A DNA stretch of 64,000 nt from Lingula anatina (taxonomy: Eukaryota > Brachiopoda > Lingulata > Lingulida > Lingulidae), in contig NW_019773648.1 in NCBI RefSeq assembly GCF_001039355.2, positions 623,073 to 687,072 on the forward strand, in the 5' to 3' direction. The notes under the pieces were generated by a model, which saw nothing but the letters and a program-made list of their open reading frames with translations, was not told the origin of the DNA and ran no database searches. Made by a program: the position numbers and the translations under genes. This document shows, piece by piece, positions 1-11,400 of the stretch (position 1 is its first letter; every line of letters starts with the position of its first letter).

Positions 1-755
1 CACCTAGTAAAATATTGACTATTTTTGCTGGGTTGATTATAGAAGAAACACTAATTCTTTCAACGCGAATTCTGTTTGGCTTGCTTGATATTTGTCACAC
101 ATAGCAATGAGACTTACCCAACTGGTACATGGCCAGCTTTATTATGGACAAATTGATTGGATTGTGTTAGTTGAGATTTTTCATCGCCTATGAGTGTGTT
201 TCGGGGATAGGGAAGGGGAGTTGAATGTGTTTTGGAGAGAGAAGGACGGAGAGGGGGTGGAGTTGGGGAAGGGTGGGGCTAGTAAGTGTAGCAATTAGGA
301 CGTTAAATTTGTCGACAAAACTCCTGTAGTATATAGCAATAATATAGCAACAATAATGGTTCTTTTTGTTGATTTTTGATTATCATTTGAAGTGTTGATG
401 TGTTCGCCTCATTGCTGAAGGCGTGAAAGAAAATGATCAGGGAAGGTTAAGGAAAATCTTGCCTTAAGAATGATAGCTTAATTGACATTTCTTAAAATAT
501 TTACCAAGAAGACAATGTAAACTGATTTTACACATTATCTCCTTTTATGTGGTGTCAAACATCTTTTAAATTAAGAAAAAATGAAGATAAAAGTAATTAA
601 AAAAATTGCACTGTGGATGCAGATGAAACCCCCCGCTCCCCTGTTTACAATAATATTTTATCACAGGCAAACAGATAACCATCCAGTCTCCTGAAGACCT
701 ACTTTATAGGACTTGAGATAGTGCAAAGGCTGGTAGGCGTAAACTTATATCAAAG
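1..755. other. 5' flank without a gene
   Basis: I see no coding exon here. The stretch holds a purine-rich patch near 205-275 and AT-rich sequence leading to the first coding exon of the C-type lectin. A TTTATA-like motif near 703-708 lies about 50 bp before the ATG and could be a weak TATA box, but nothing else supports it. Confidence 0.4.
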
Positions 756-847
756 ATGGATGTCGTGTGGCTGCCGTTTTTGTTCTTCTTGCGCGTTTCC
801 TTCGCTCAGATTCCGCCTTTAGCTAAACATGAGATGGGTCAAATGAA

Positions 848-899
<52 letters not shown>

Positions 900-1060
900 T
901 GGTATAATTGTTGAATGCAAATGCAACTTTGATATGATGAAATCCATTACAAGACATTGTAGGCCCATACATCGTAAATGCAACGTCATGGAATGTCATC
1001 TTTATGCATACTACTTGTACTATATTTTCTAATTTAATATGTTAAAATTTTTTCTACGCT

Positions 1061-1093
<33 letters not shown>

Positions 1094-3319
1094 TGTGTGT
1101 GTGTGTGAGAGGGAGAAAAAAAGAGCTATAGTCTTAAATTCACGTATACAATACTTTATGTCCATATAACTGTCTTTGTTTTAGTGTGAGAACAAGACAA
1201 CATGCTCACAGTTAAAAGAACTGGAATACCGTTTCCTCCGCTCGACTACCGAGCTACAGAGTAGCTACATTACACAGGGGAGATTTGTCCAACAGTTAAG
1301 TTTAAAACAACATGATCTAGAACGCCAAGTCCTTGTAAACAACGCAAGCGTCACCAACCTTAATGCCAAAGTTGAATCTATTACCCGTACATCAAATGTA
1401 CTAAGGAATGACACGTCCCACTTGGGAATTACGATTGCGTCACTCGAAGAAAGGATTTCGAACAATTATGGACTTCTTAATAAAACCGAAAAAGCTCTAC
1501 TTGATATGGAGGTCAAGGTCACTAAAAACAAAGACGACTTCACGGCAGCCAACAGGGATTTTGTTTTATTGAGGTCTGTGGTAAACGGTGCAGCTTTGAA
1601 ACTCACACAGCTGGAGCAAGAGATACAAAAACTGAAGATTGATGCGGTTCGTTTTCATACGTCAAGTATGTATATGTGTCTCTTAATAGATTTTAGCTAC
1701 ATGTTTAACATGATGTGTCATAAGGTAAATGTTTGTGAAACCGCAGACAGCATCTGATTTTCATAATCTAGAATCTTCCGAAGAACGAATCACTTTTGTC
1801 ACTCAGCTTTTAAAATATATACAGTACAGATCAAAGGTCATGTTTTATGATATATATCTTCAATTTATAGCTGTTTGCCCTAAGGGTTACATCCGGAACA
1901 GTGCCATACGAGCTTGCTACTTGGTGGTCACACGCAAAGCAACGTGGTGGCAGGCCGCTGCTAATTGCTCCTTGATGGGCGCCCATCTGCTTGCCATAGA
2001 AACAGAAGCGGAGCAAACATTTATACGAAACACCCTTAATTCCAGAGCAGGTTTGATGTATTTTCCCTACTATTTTCTTCTTCACTTACCTGTATTGAGG
2101 TTAAGATAAAATCAATACATTTAATTTTCGTCATACGTTTTCTGTATCTATAGACCTTTACATGTACACTATTGCCCAAAATGGTTGGTACACGGAAATT
2201 TTGGGAGGCATATCGCCCTGTTTCTTTCATTATTATTGATATAATCAAATTAATACTGTTTATATTGTTAAATATGTGAAGCTGGAGGATTGGTAAAGTC
2301 AAGAAGAAACAAACAATGCAAATGTGAAAAAAGCGTTAATTTATTTAGGGTATTTTTTTCTCATGCCCCCAAAAAGGGGTACTTTTTTGCATAACAGTAC
2401 CAAGTGAAAAATTAAACATAAATTTATACTGTGATTGACAATTAATATGAAATTAGGGGAAATTGTCAAGAAACATCTTCAGAGTTCATTATTAATCTAA
2501 ATAGTGGGTATGCCCACCCCGAGCTTGGATAATGGCCGCCAGACGGCGTGGCATACTGTGAACTAGAGTTACAGCTCTTTGGCGAGAAATTCTGGTCCAT
2601 TCATCTTGAAGGGCATCTCGCAGTTCATCTCCTCTGAATAGCACGACCAAGTTAATCCCACATGTGCTCAATTGGGTTTGCATCTGGGCTTCTTGCTGGC
2701 TGTGGTATCAGCTGAATGTTGTTTTTTCGGATATAGTCTGCAATTAAGCGGCCTGTGTGGGTAGTTGGATTGTCATGTTGCAATCTCAAATTGTCTCTGT
2801 ATATTCCTCTTGCGAACAGCTCCAGGTTCTGCTGGAGAATGTCTCTGTATCTGGCAGCCTTAAGGTTTTCATCCAGAGGAAGCAATGGGCAAATACCGTT
2901 GCTGCAAATGGCCCCCCAAACATGTACAGAACCACCTCCTCCAGTTATTGTTTCCTGGATATTTTCATTTAACAGCCCCTCTCCAGGGATGCTACGCACT
3001 CTCATAGCAGCCAAGCCCATAATTAAATAAAATTTTAGGTTTCTAACTAGAAACCCGTATATGCTGACGGTAATTTGTATATTTTCTAGAATACCTGGCA
3101 AAGACAGCCTTCTACTGGACTGATGGAACGGATTACTTCAGGGAAGGCCAGTGGGTGTGGTTTCACAACATGGCGCCCTTTTCATACACAAATTGGGATT
3201 CAAGTCCAGATAACTGGAAAGGGATAGAGCATTTCATGTCAGTTGGGTACGGCACAATCACTTGGGGTGATGTTCACGCCGATTTCACTTGTTTTTTTAT
3301 TTGTGAAATTAACTTTTGA
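756..3319 (+). CDS. Secreted coiled-coil C-type lectin (four exons)
   Basis: Exons 756-848, 1185-1665, 1871-2050 and 3090-3319 join in phase to 984 nt (327 aa) with GT-AG introns. Residues 1-17 form a signal peptide (MDVVWLPFLFFLRVSFA). Exon 2 encodes about 150 residues rich in Leu, Glu, Lys, Asn and Gln with heptad-like spacing and several NxT/S sites, so a trimerising or dimerising stalk is likely. Exons 3 and 4 make the C-type lectin domain: VCPKGY, a WWQAAANCSLMGAHLLAIET stretch, WTDG, QWVW, NW, and a final FICEI before the stop. The usual EPN/QPD sugar-binding triplet reads SPD and the usual WND reads WGD, so calcium-dependent sugar binding may be altered or lost. Intron 3 contains a truncated Tc1-like element. 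Role as an extracellular recognition protein is inferred from the family. Confidence 0.85.
849..898. repeat. (ATA)n microsatellite
   Basis: About 16 AAT/ATA trinucleotides begin directly after the donor of lectin exon 1. A second microsatellite, (GA)n passing into (GT)n, lies at about 1066-1108 in the same intron. Confidence 0.9.
2167..3030 (-). mobile_element. Truncated Tc1-like DNA transposon in the lectin intron
   Basis: The left terminus (CACTATTGCCCAAAATGG, next to TA at 2165-2166) matches the terminus of the element at 55547. The minus strand carries the C-terminal half of a Tc1-type transposase. It contains GGGSVHVWGAI, LQHDNPTTHT (second catalytic Asp), NPIEHMWD (third acidic residue) and the C-terminal RRLAAIIQARGGHTHYLD, with the stop at 2492-2494. 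A frameshift near 2650-2680 separates the last two parts, and the N-terminal half and the other terminus are missing. It is a dead relic. Its right edge is uncertain by tens of bases. Confidence 0.8.
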
Positions 3320-3995
3320 AAAACAAAACGATACAATTTGTCAGATTCTAAAATCCAGAGATGCCGCATCTAATTTCTCTTGGTGATTAAACCCTGGCAA
3401 CTTTGGTATAGACATGATGATAACCAATGTTGCAATTTTACTCAAACGCTGTATTTAGCTACAAGTGTAGATGTAGCAGCAACATCAAAATCAAGTGCAC
3501 AAGAAATTAAATGCAAAGGACCTTGAATAAGAAAAACACTTGAAAATGGGAAATTATTAATTGATCTATTTTCTGAGATTCTTTGCCCGTTACGCATAGT
3601 CTTGATCACATTCCAAACTATTGTTGACAACGTGACCTTATGGCGAGAACATTTAAAATCTCTGTATGCACCTAAAAATATTTACCTAGATTTAACTCAT
3701 GATCCGAGAAAAGGAACGTTTCAAAAGTTTTGCACAGCCTTTGGACAGAGCAAAAAAGAGCAACAGGTCAACACGACGGCTCCAAAGCTGACTTGAATCT
3801 CTCTCGGACGCCTCCCTTACTTATGCTCATTAGAACAAATGAGTGTTACGGAATGGTCTTTGTAGTCCTTGTCAATAAATGAACGTAAAGTTGCTGTTGC
3901 CCGCAAAAGAATGAGGAACAGATAAGGTCTGAAATACGGTCAGATTATTGTACACCATGTAAAGTGTTTCACCATTTATATCAAATTACCATTTG

Positions 3996-4031
<36 letters not shown>

Positions 4032-5481
4032 TTTAACTGAAGCCTCAAAAAGGTATAATAACCCTTCGCTGATAAAATTTTCTCTGGTTGAGAACGATTC
4101 TTAGTGGAACGCTCCAATATCAATATCGCAAATTAACGCCAACATTAGATACTCATCTGTCCCAGTTAAGTGGTCTTGGGGTGCGTTCCCATGAAACTAT
4201 CGTTTTACGTAGATCGATTCAACTCCACGGGGTCTCTCGTTGAATACAATCAGATTAACTGAATGACACGCCTCCCCGAACAGCTGGGGAAGCTAGGGTG
4301 ATTCACTTTCGTGAATTCATATTTTGTATAAATTGATTCGTAATAGTTTTGTGGATACGTTTACACAATTCTTCAAACATGCAGAGTTTTAAAACATTAT
4401 ATACAACGCATCAGCTTTTGTTAAACATCTCACATTAACTTCGTGATTGCCGAACTTTTTCAGTGACGACGGTATGTATAATGTTCTTAGTTTTTGTAAT
4501 TATATATTTTACAGTTGTCTGTAGCACCAATAGTTTGTGTGCAATCTCATTTTTTTTGTTGCTGTCTCCTGAGGGTTTGGAAATCGTTTTATTTTTTTAT
4601 TTTTAAATTATCTTTTGCATCACCCTGTCCGCAGCTCAGTACACTGATTTATTACCATTACCAACCAATAATGGCTTTACATTACTTTACGTTGAATGAT
4701 ATCATAGAGTACATGGAAGTATATCTAATTTTGTACTAATTCCTAAATGTATGTTCCTTGTCATCATGTGTGTATTTCTATGCCATGAAATGATAGAAGG
4801 ATCAGGTGCAACACATATATTATCCACCGTATCGAATGTATCAAATGTTTTTCAGGTTCAATTAACTCTAAAGCCTATTTCCGATTTTTTTTGAGACGTT
4901 AACGTCAAAGGAAATGAAATACGAGTAGGTATTATGATATATGGCAAACGACTAGTAATTGCCTTCAGTGTTACATGTACTTTATCTTGATCGTGTTACA
5001 CTAAATAATAACATTAGTATCATGGTCGAGTTGCCAAAGCTGTTTTTGGACGCAGTAATAGAGGCACCATTGCAACAGAATGTGCTGTCGGTAAGTATTA
5101 GAGTGACATATAAAATACATGTAGATTTACCGTGCTTTTAAATGCGCTCGTTACAATTGTTTTTATTTATTTATTTATTTATTTATTTTTGTATTTGTTT
5201 GATTCAAATTTGTTTCAAATGTTACACATAAATTATGCCTGATGTCTCATTGTTGACATTTAATCTTCTTTTTTGTCGATCCACTGTTGCAAAGAGTTGG
5301 CTGCAAGTTTCAGCTGGAAACGTAACAGACCGCTAGAAACAGAAGGGTATTAATCAAGGGGACACATTATTCCTTAATTGAGACGTCCTTTAGCCGGTCA
5401 GCATTACATATTTTAGAATTCAGTAAAAATCTTTAAACAAAACTTTTCAGGCAAAACTGCGTCTAATAGACTGTTCTTGCC
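3320..5481. other. Intergenic stretch between lectin and LRR gene
   Basis: No exon with convincing family similarity or splice context is visible. It contains a (TTA)n microsatellite at about 3999-4028 and a (TTTA)n run at about 5161-5187. Short open frames at 3602-3796, 4515-4739 and 4959-5141 have low-complexity or unremarkable translations and are not called as genes. Confidence 0.5.
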
Positions 5482-6762
5482 ATGGCTTTCACAGGACAGG
5501 GCGTTCTAAAGGGTACTGTATTGTGTTTAGCAGTCCAGGTGATGGTAGCAGTGGCCCTGGTACAAGATCCTTGCAAGTCTCCCTGTACATGCATCAACAC
5601 TAAAGTAGACGGAATACCGGGGTTCCAATTGGAATGCGACAATCTACGGACGATCCCAAGATTCGATACCAAGAGGGACATCCTGAGTCTCGGTGTGCGG
5701 TTGGATATAACCGGAGCCAAACTTGAAAACACCACGGCCTTGGGTGCCTTGACAAGTCTTACATGGTTGTTATTGTTCAACACCTCCCTTGAAAAAGTGC
5801 CGCCAGAGATGAGAAAATTGGTTAATCTCGCCCACCTTTCTCTCCCCATAAATCAGATAAGCAATGTAGAGCCTGGATTATTGCAAAATCTTCAGCGTCT
5901 TAATAGCTTGTCTTTCGTTCTTAACAGACTCACGCAGGTGCCATTCGATATTCGATACCTTACCGGTCTTCAGCGTTTGTACCTGAAAAACAACTTGATC
6001 ACCGCAGTAGATCCGCGAACCTTTGAGAAACTCACCGTCTTACAGAATCTTGATATGTCGCACAACCTATTGAGGGAGGTTCCATCAGGAATAAACTACT
6101 TAAGCGGCTTGAAAAAGCTGTATTTAAACAATAACTTTATCCGTGTTCTTAACTTTTCTTTTTTCCGTAGTCTAAAAAATCTTGACAAGCTGTTTTTGTC
6201 TGGGAACAAATTGATAAGCATACCGCCCGATATGTCATTGTTAGCTCAGCTTGATTTGTCAGATCCCACTCGTCAGGACTCAGAATCTTTAGACAATTGT
6301 CCACTATTTCAGATCAGTGTGAACTCCAAAAATACACTGTATCTAAACTTTGGACCCGGTGATAGCTTGGATTGCCGTTGTAATGTGTCGTTTTTGAAGC
6401 ATTTGGCATATGAAGAGGGAGGAACGTGTGGAAACGCCAATGCCAATATTAAGAAAACTGAAAGAGGAAACAGTACGCCAACAGTCGTGATGGCTGTAGT
6501 GTTCTTCGCTTTGTTGATCACCGTTACGGTCGTGGTAGCGTTGTTGTGCGTTTACAAGAGAAGACAGGTCCAATCTCGGAAATCTTCAACGGTACGAAGC
6601 GATATTCCACAACCGGTCCCTAGCACCAAAGAAGCAGACGACATTCCACATTCGGTCCCAAGTATCAGTGAAGCAGACTATAACATGGACACTTATGATA
6701 CAATATATGATGACGGCGATCATGGAGAAGACATTTATTGTACAATTGATGACTTTATTTGA
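5482..6762 (+). CDS. LRR type I membrane receptor with ITAM-like tail
   Basis: This is one uninterrupted reading frame of 426 aa. Residues 1 to about 27 are a signal peptide, followed by a cysteine-bearing N-cap (DPCKSPCTC). About seven leucine-rich repeats follow at roughly residues 70-270, with typical segments such as LQRLYLKNNLI, LQNLDMSHNLL and LKKLYLNNNFI. A short LRR C-terminal cap contains LDCRCNVSFLKHL. Residues about 332-355 are a hydrophobic membrane span, then KRR as stop-transfer. The cytoplasmic tail (about 357-426) has a 13-residue tandem repeat (DIPQPVPSTKEAD / DIPHSVPSISEAD) and ends with YDTI (Tyr405), ten residues, then YCTI (Tyr419). This fits YxxI-x(6-12)-YxxI, the ITAM pattern used to recruit SH2 kinases. 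The start is supported by the signal peptide immediately after it. Ligand and pathway are unknown; an immune-type receptor is inference. Confidence 0.9.
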   Translation: MAFTGQGVLKGTVLCLAVQVMVAVALVQDPCKSPCTCINTKVDGIPGFQLECDNLRTIPRFDTKRDILSLGVRLDITGAKLENTTALGALTSLTWLLLFNTSLEKVPPEMRKLVNLAHLSLPINQISNVEPGLLQNLQRLNSLSFVLNRLTQVPFDIRYLTGLQRLYLKNNLITAVDPRTFEKLTVLQNLDMSHNLLREVPSGINYLSGLKKLYLNNNFIRVLNFSFFRSLKNLDKLFLSGNKLISIPPDMSLLAQLDLSDPTRQDSESLDNCPLFQISVNSKNTLYLNFGPGDSLDCRCNVSFLKHLAYEEGGTCGNANANIKKTERGNSTPTVVMAVVFFALLITVTVVVALLCVYKRRQVQSRKSSTVRSDIPQPVPSTKEADDIPHSVPSISEADYNMDTYDTIYDDGDHGEDIYCTIDDFI

Positions 6763-7043
6763 ATCCACGCGTCGAAAATATGCATAGCCTCTCCTCATTA
6801 TCATTTGATGTCTATACATTGCATATGTTCGTTAACATGTGTAGACAATATTAAAAAAAAACTTTGCGGGCAATTGAAATATTAATGTAAGCCATTCAGA
6901 TCACCCATTGGTTTGTTTTATTGAATCCACTCTCATGTTTTTCACAATTGGTCATAAACATGTTTGAAGTGTGGTGATCCCAGGGTGAATGTTGTTTTCT
7001 AATACCAGAAATCTACGACTACTATTAATAGGTGTAAGTACTA
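6763..7043. other. 3' flank of the LRR gene
   Basis: No gene is seen. The region is AT-rich and includes an AATATT/poly-A stretch near 6847-6860 that may lie in the 3' UTR. Confidence 0.4.
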
Positions 7044-7593
7044 CAGGCCTACCCAACTACCAGACTCGGCACCTAAGGATCCTGAATTAACTGGTATATC
7101 GGACCACACTACCCGTTTTCAAGGTGTGTGTCAAATCGCATTTCGGAGTATCATACCCCAGAACAAATTTTGTAGCACGACTGCGGGCTCACCCACACTC
7201 GGCTGAACAACCTTAAACTGTACTCTTACTTTAGAGTACTCTATTTTATTGTCTCTATGGGGATATATGGGGACTTAACGACATTCGGTTTGAATGTTTA
7301 AACCACTTTTGATAGGGCTTTTTTGCATTGTATTAGATTAATGTGGCAGTCCAAGGTTCATCTAGGTGGCTTTCAAAATTATGCACCCGGTTTTAAAATC
7401 ATATAGCGATTTTACGACAATCGTTTACTATCCAATCAAGGTGACAGCCGAGCATGCCAGGGCTCATCCTGTCGGTGTTCTGGCTGATACTCCGAAATGC
7501 GATCTGACACACACCTTGAAAACGGGTAGTGTGGTCCGATATACCGTTTATTCAGGATCCTTAGGTGCCGAGTCTGGTAGTTGGGTAGGCCTG
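7044..7593. mobile_element. Non-autonomous inverted-repeat transposon (MITE)
   Basis: A 550-bp element has terminal inverted repeats of about 110 bp. The left end starts CAGGCCTACCCAACTACC and the right end is its reverse complement. Both arms continue through a shared segment containing GGACCACACTACCCG with a few mismatches. The five bases TACTA flank both ends (7039-7043 and 7594-7598), consistent with a target-site duplication. The roughly 330-bp interior has no transposase, so it would need one in trans. The superfamily is not assigned. Confidence 0.8.
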
Positions 7594-7797
7594 TACTATA
7601 GACTTTTACAAAGAACATGAATGTGATTTTGACATAAAAGCATAGCGTATCAATTTTTCTAAAGGACGAATGCCTGCTAATCTTTTCATACAAGTCTGGT
7701 ATCACTGTTTTCTTAGGCAGCCATTTTGATTTTTTAATCAGGGGAGTGCAGTTTAACTAAATCATTCATCTAACAAATAGGCCCCTACCTGTTTGTA

Positions 7798-7970
7798 CAA
7801 CAGAGTCTAGAACGCCGAATCTCTAATTTGTTAACACCACAAGCATCACCAACACATAAGCCAAAGCTTACCGACATAATAAAATGTTTAAAAATTCCAC
7901 GTCTTGTTTGGATATTACAATTGCGTCACTTGAAGAAAGAATTTTCGACTTCCTTATCAAAGGGCTAACA
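7798..7970 (+). pseudogene. Relic of the C-type lectin coiled-coil exon
   Basis: This stretch aligns by eye, with small indels, to the middle of lectin exon 2 (about 1311-1485). Shared landmarks include CTAGAACGCC, AAGCATCACCAACA (exon: AAGCGTCACCAACC) and ATTACAATTGCGTCACTTGA (exon: ATTACGATTGCGTCACTCGA). The indels break the frame, and no signal-peptide exon or lectin domain is seen next to it. It looks like a fragment left by an old duplication of the lectin gene. The segment between the MITE and this relic, and from here to 8471, shows no other gene. Confidence 0.75.
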
Positions 7971-8471
7971 ACTCTTCATTTTGGCGGGAAGTGTGCCATA
8001 AAACAGATTTTCCTTCGGTAAACGATGATTTTCACAAATTTTTCAATGATTGATGAAGCCGTGCCCACATGCAAAGTTAAAAGATTGTTTTTTAAATGTT
8101 TTTTTTTGTATTAATCTCTTTATATTATGTCGGGAGTTTAATGTCTGTACCATCCGACATGTCATACATCAATCTACATATAGGGCATTCAGTATGTATA
8201 GAATCGATTTTTTAAAAACAAGTAGATGGGATGACAGTCTCTAGTTTACCCCATAAAGACTCTTGTAATCGTCCAAACAAGGTAGGGCTGCACAAGGCGT
8301 GCAGGAGAACTGCTTCTTTGGCTCAAGTAAACCCACTTCCCTGTTTTGCATTTTGAAAATGACACCTGGCCCTGTGTCATTTCAAGTCATTGTATTCACC
8401 CAGGCAGGCATTCATTTATAACAGCTTGCTTGATCTGAACTAGTTTTACTGTGAGGTGGAGACGAAAGAAA

Positions 8472-11400
8472 ATGGACTTCTTCCTGGTTGTGTGGATCAC
8501 AATTTTGTCAGGTAAAGTCCAAGTGGTTTTACGTAACTAAAAGTCTGACACAGATAGCGTAAAACATTATCCAGATATAATTGTGTTTTGCGGTTGTTTT
8601 TAAAAGTCAAAGTGTGGTTTCGGTAAATACATGTTAGAACTACTCAGTGGTCAAACTTGAGCATACTGGTCAGGAAACTGAAGTTAAAACACGTAGGCCC
8701 TGCCTGGGATCGATCCTACACAGATGTGATACATAATAAGCCTTGATCTGAGATGCGTAATAAATACTGATGTGGGGATGGCTTGGGGTGCGGTGGGTGT
8801 TGAAACTGCATTGTACGTATGCGTGATTTTTTTAGTCTAGGTTTATCCTTACCGCTTAAGTCGTTTTTTTGATTGATAAAAGACCGTTGCGCAATTGTAC
8901 CTCAGGTAAGCAAGGGTTTTGTGCGTTTTAAGCTGTAGGTAATGGAGTATGACTGATACGTTTCAGTATGTAAGAACTCTCGTGTTGCAGTGAAGGGCGG
9001 AAATGTGATATGTGAACGAAGAGGTTGTACAACACGCTTAGTTATACAGTGTAAAAAGTACTGTTGAATGTATAAGGAGAAATGGGTAATGACAAATATA
9101 GAAAACTTATTTCTACAAGGGGCATGTGTTTTGCTTTTTAAATTCACCCTTGCGTATAGGCACCCGATGCAAGCTTATTTCGGTAGAAAATACATCCGAA
9201 GTTTTTATTTTTTTTTTAGCTTCGACTTGATCGTATTATAAGTGCAACACTGAAGGAAACATAAGAACGCATCTTTAATGATGAACCTGATGATTTTTTT
9301 ATGCGTCAAGAATGCTTCTGTGACGACAGAAATGTACAGTGCGTGCGTGGTATCACAGTGGCCATAGAACTATACAATGAGCAAAAATATAAACGCCCCA
9401 TATGAATTAATTATGTGTCAGGAAATGGGCTACGGCAGCAACTCAGTTTGATTTGTTTGATTTACCCATAATGCTGATAATTTTTTAAGTATCGCACAGT
9501 GTTGCCCAGTGTAGAGAGATCATCAAAGCACTGCTCCAGTAATGACCTTTCAAAACACTGCATGATATGGATATGTAAATGATACTGTAAACTGAAGTAC
9601 GCTAATTAAACAGTAGGTCAAGAACTATGGCATTTTTTCACACTACTTATTCGTATTAAATCCAGTTTAATGATGAAAATATAACTTCTGTTAAAGCCTT
9701 GAGTAGTGCAATTAAATCGTGTCATCGGTATAACGGAAATATCCAGATCTTTTGAAATTTCGTTCTACCAGAAATAAGTTTGCATCGGGTGTCTATACGA
9801 GATATACAATATATATTTATTGTAACAAATAAAGCGTATTATCGATGAAATGATATGTTACAGTGCATCAGAGCCAAAGCTGTCATTACACTGACGGATA
9901 CTTCGGCTGGGTATGTCACCCTGACAGCGGATGTTTCTGTAAGGATGGACAAATTTGTCAGAAGACGCTGTCTCCAAACTGTCCCGGACATTGTGTTGAC
10001 AACCCCTGGGGGATAGGGTGTGAGGACGGTATGAGATGTCTTTTCTCTTTATGTTTTTTAATATAAAACGATACGTTTCTGGATGATGAAGAATGTAGCC
10101 CACGGATTGAATTTTACCAACTATCATGTCACAGTTAGAATTGTTTTGGATAGATATTCGGAGAAAATTTTCTGGCTATTCACTAGCTGTGCACATTTCT
10201 GTACGGTGACTCTGTGATTAAAGAAAGGGTTATAGATACAGGGTTGTGAAGCCTAGTAGTCTACTACTGTATTTGAGTTCACTGATGTAAAGATTTTTGA
10301 TGTTATGCGAAACGGAGACCATTGTGCGGTGCAATGTACCTATCTAGCTGTTTCGCAATGTATGAGAGAATTGACAACTTTATAACCTGTTTATTTCAAG
10401 CTGATCGGCGGACTAACTGATTCGTGGATAAATATAGCCAACCCGCTTGAAAGCCTGTAGCATCATCCCCTAACAGACACAGAATAGATTTCCCGCGGGG
10501 ATTACGCGGTAAGCTTTCATGTGGGTCGGCAATATTTGATCCGCGGATCTGTTAGCCCCCAAATCAACTTTGGCTGTGAATGGAGCCTAAAAGTAGCCTC
10601 AGCTCTCTCGACACGGGCAATATACTGTATTTATATGCAGATAAATAAGTTGTATTATGAAATAACGCTATCAAACGTTTGTCTTCATCGCACATGAACA
10701 AAAAGCTTATTCAATATTTTCTAAGCTAATTAATTTTCAGAGAACGTCAATCTAGCCCTAGGAAAACCTACAACACAATCAAGTAGCCACACAGTTAGCT
10801 ACCAGTCGTCATTAGCTGTAGACGGAAACAACAGTACCGATACCTCTCTGTGTTCAAGAACGTACTGGGAAACCGACCCCTGGTGGCTGGTTGATCTTGG
10901 CGGTCTCTACGTTATTCGCTCCGTGGTGGTTATCATGCCAAACAACTGTATGTAGTATGACAATAAGTTTTCAGGCCTTATAATCGGATTAGGCGTTACT
11001 AACACTACCCGGAGATCTTCTAGCAATAACACCCATATTAACTACATAACCCACTAATTAACCAACACACCATAAAAGTATTTACCACTACCGTAGAGAA
11101 TGAATGTCAGTGCTAGGAATCGCTATGGTAGTGATAAATACTTTTACGTCGTGCTTGTTAATTCTTGTAATACTGGTATATGAATATCTATTTGGTAAAG
11201 TAATGCAGACGTATCTCCTGCCATGGTAAGATGTCCATTTTCACACGTATTTTTGTGTACAGACACAAGTATTATTTTTTCTATTAAGGTCCAGCACATG
11301 CGTCTATCAGAATGTATGTTGGTAACGATACATATAACCGCGGGAACATCCTATTACCAAACGTTTGTGCTTTCGAACAAACAGTGGACCCCCCAACCCT

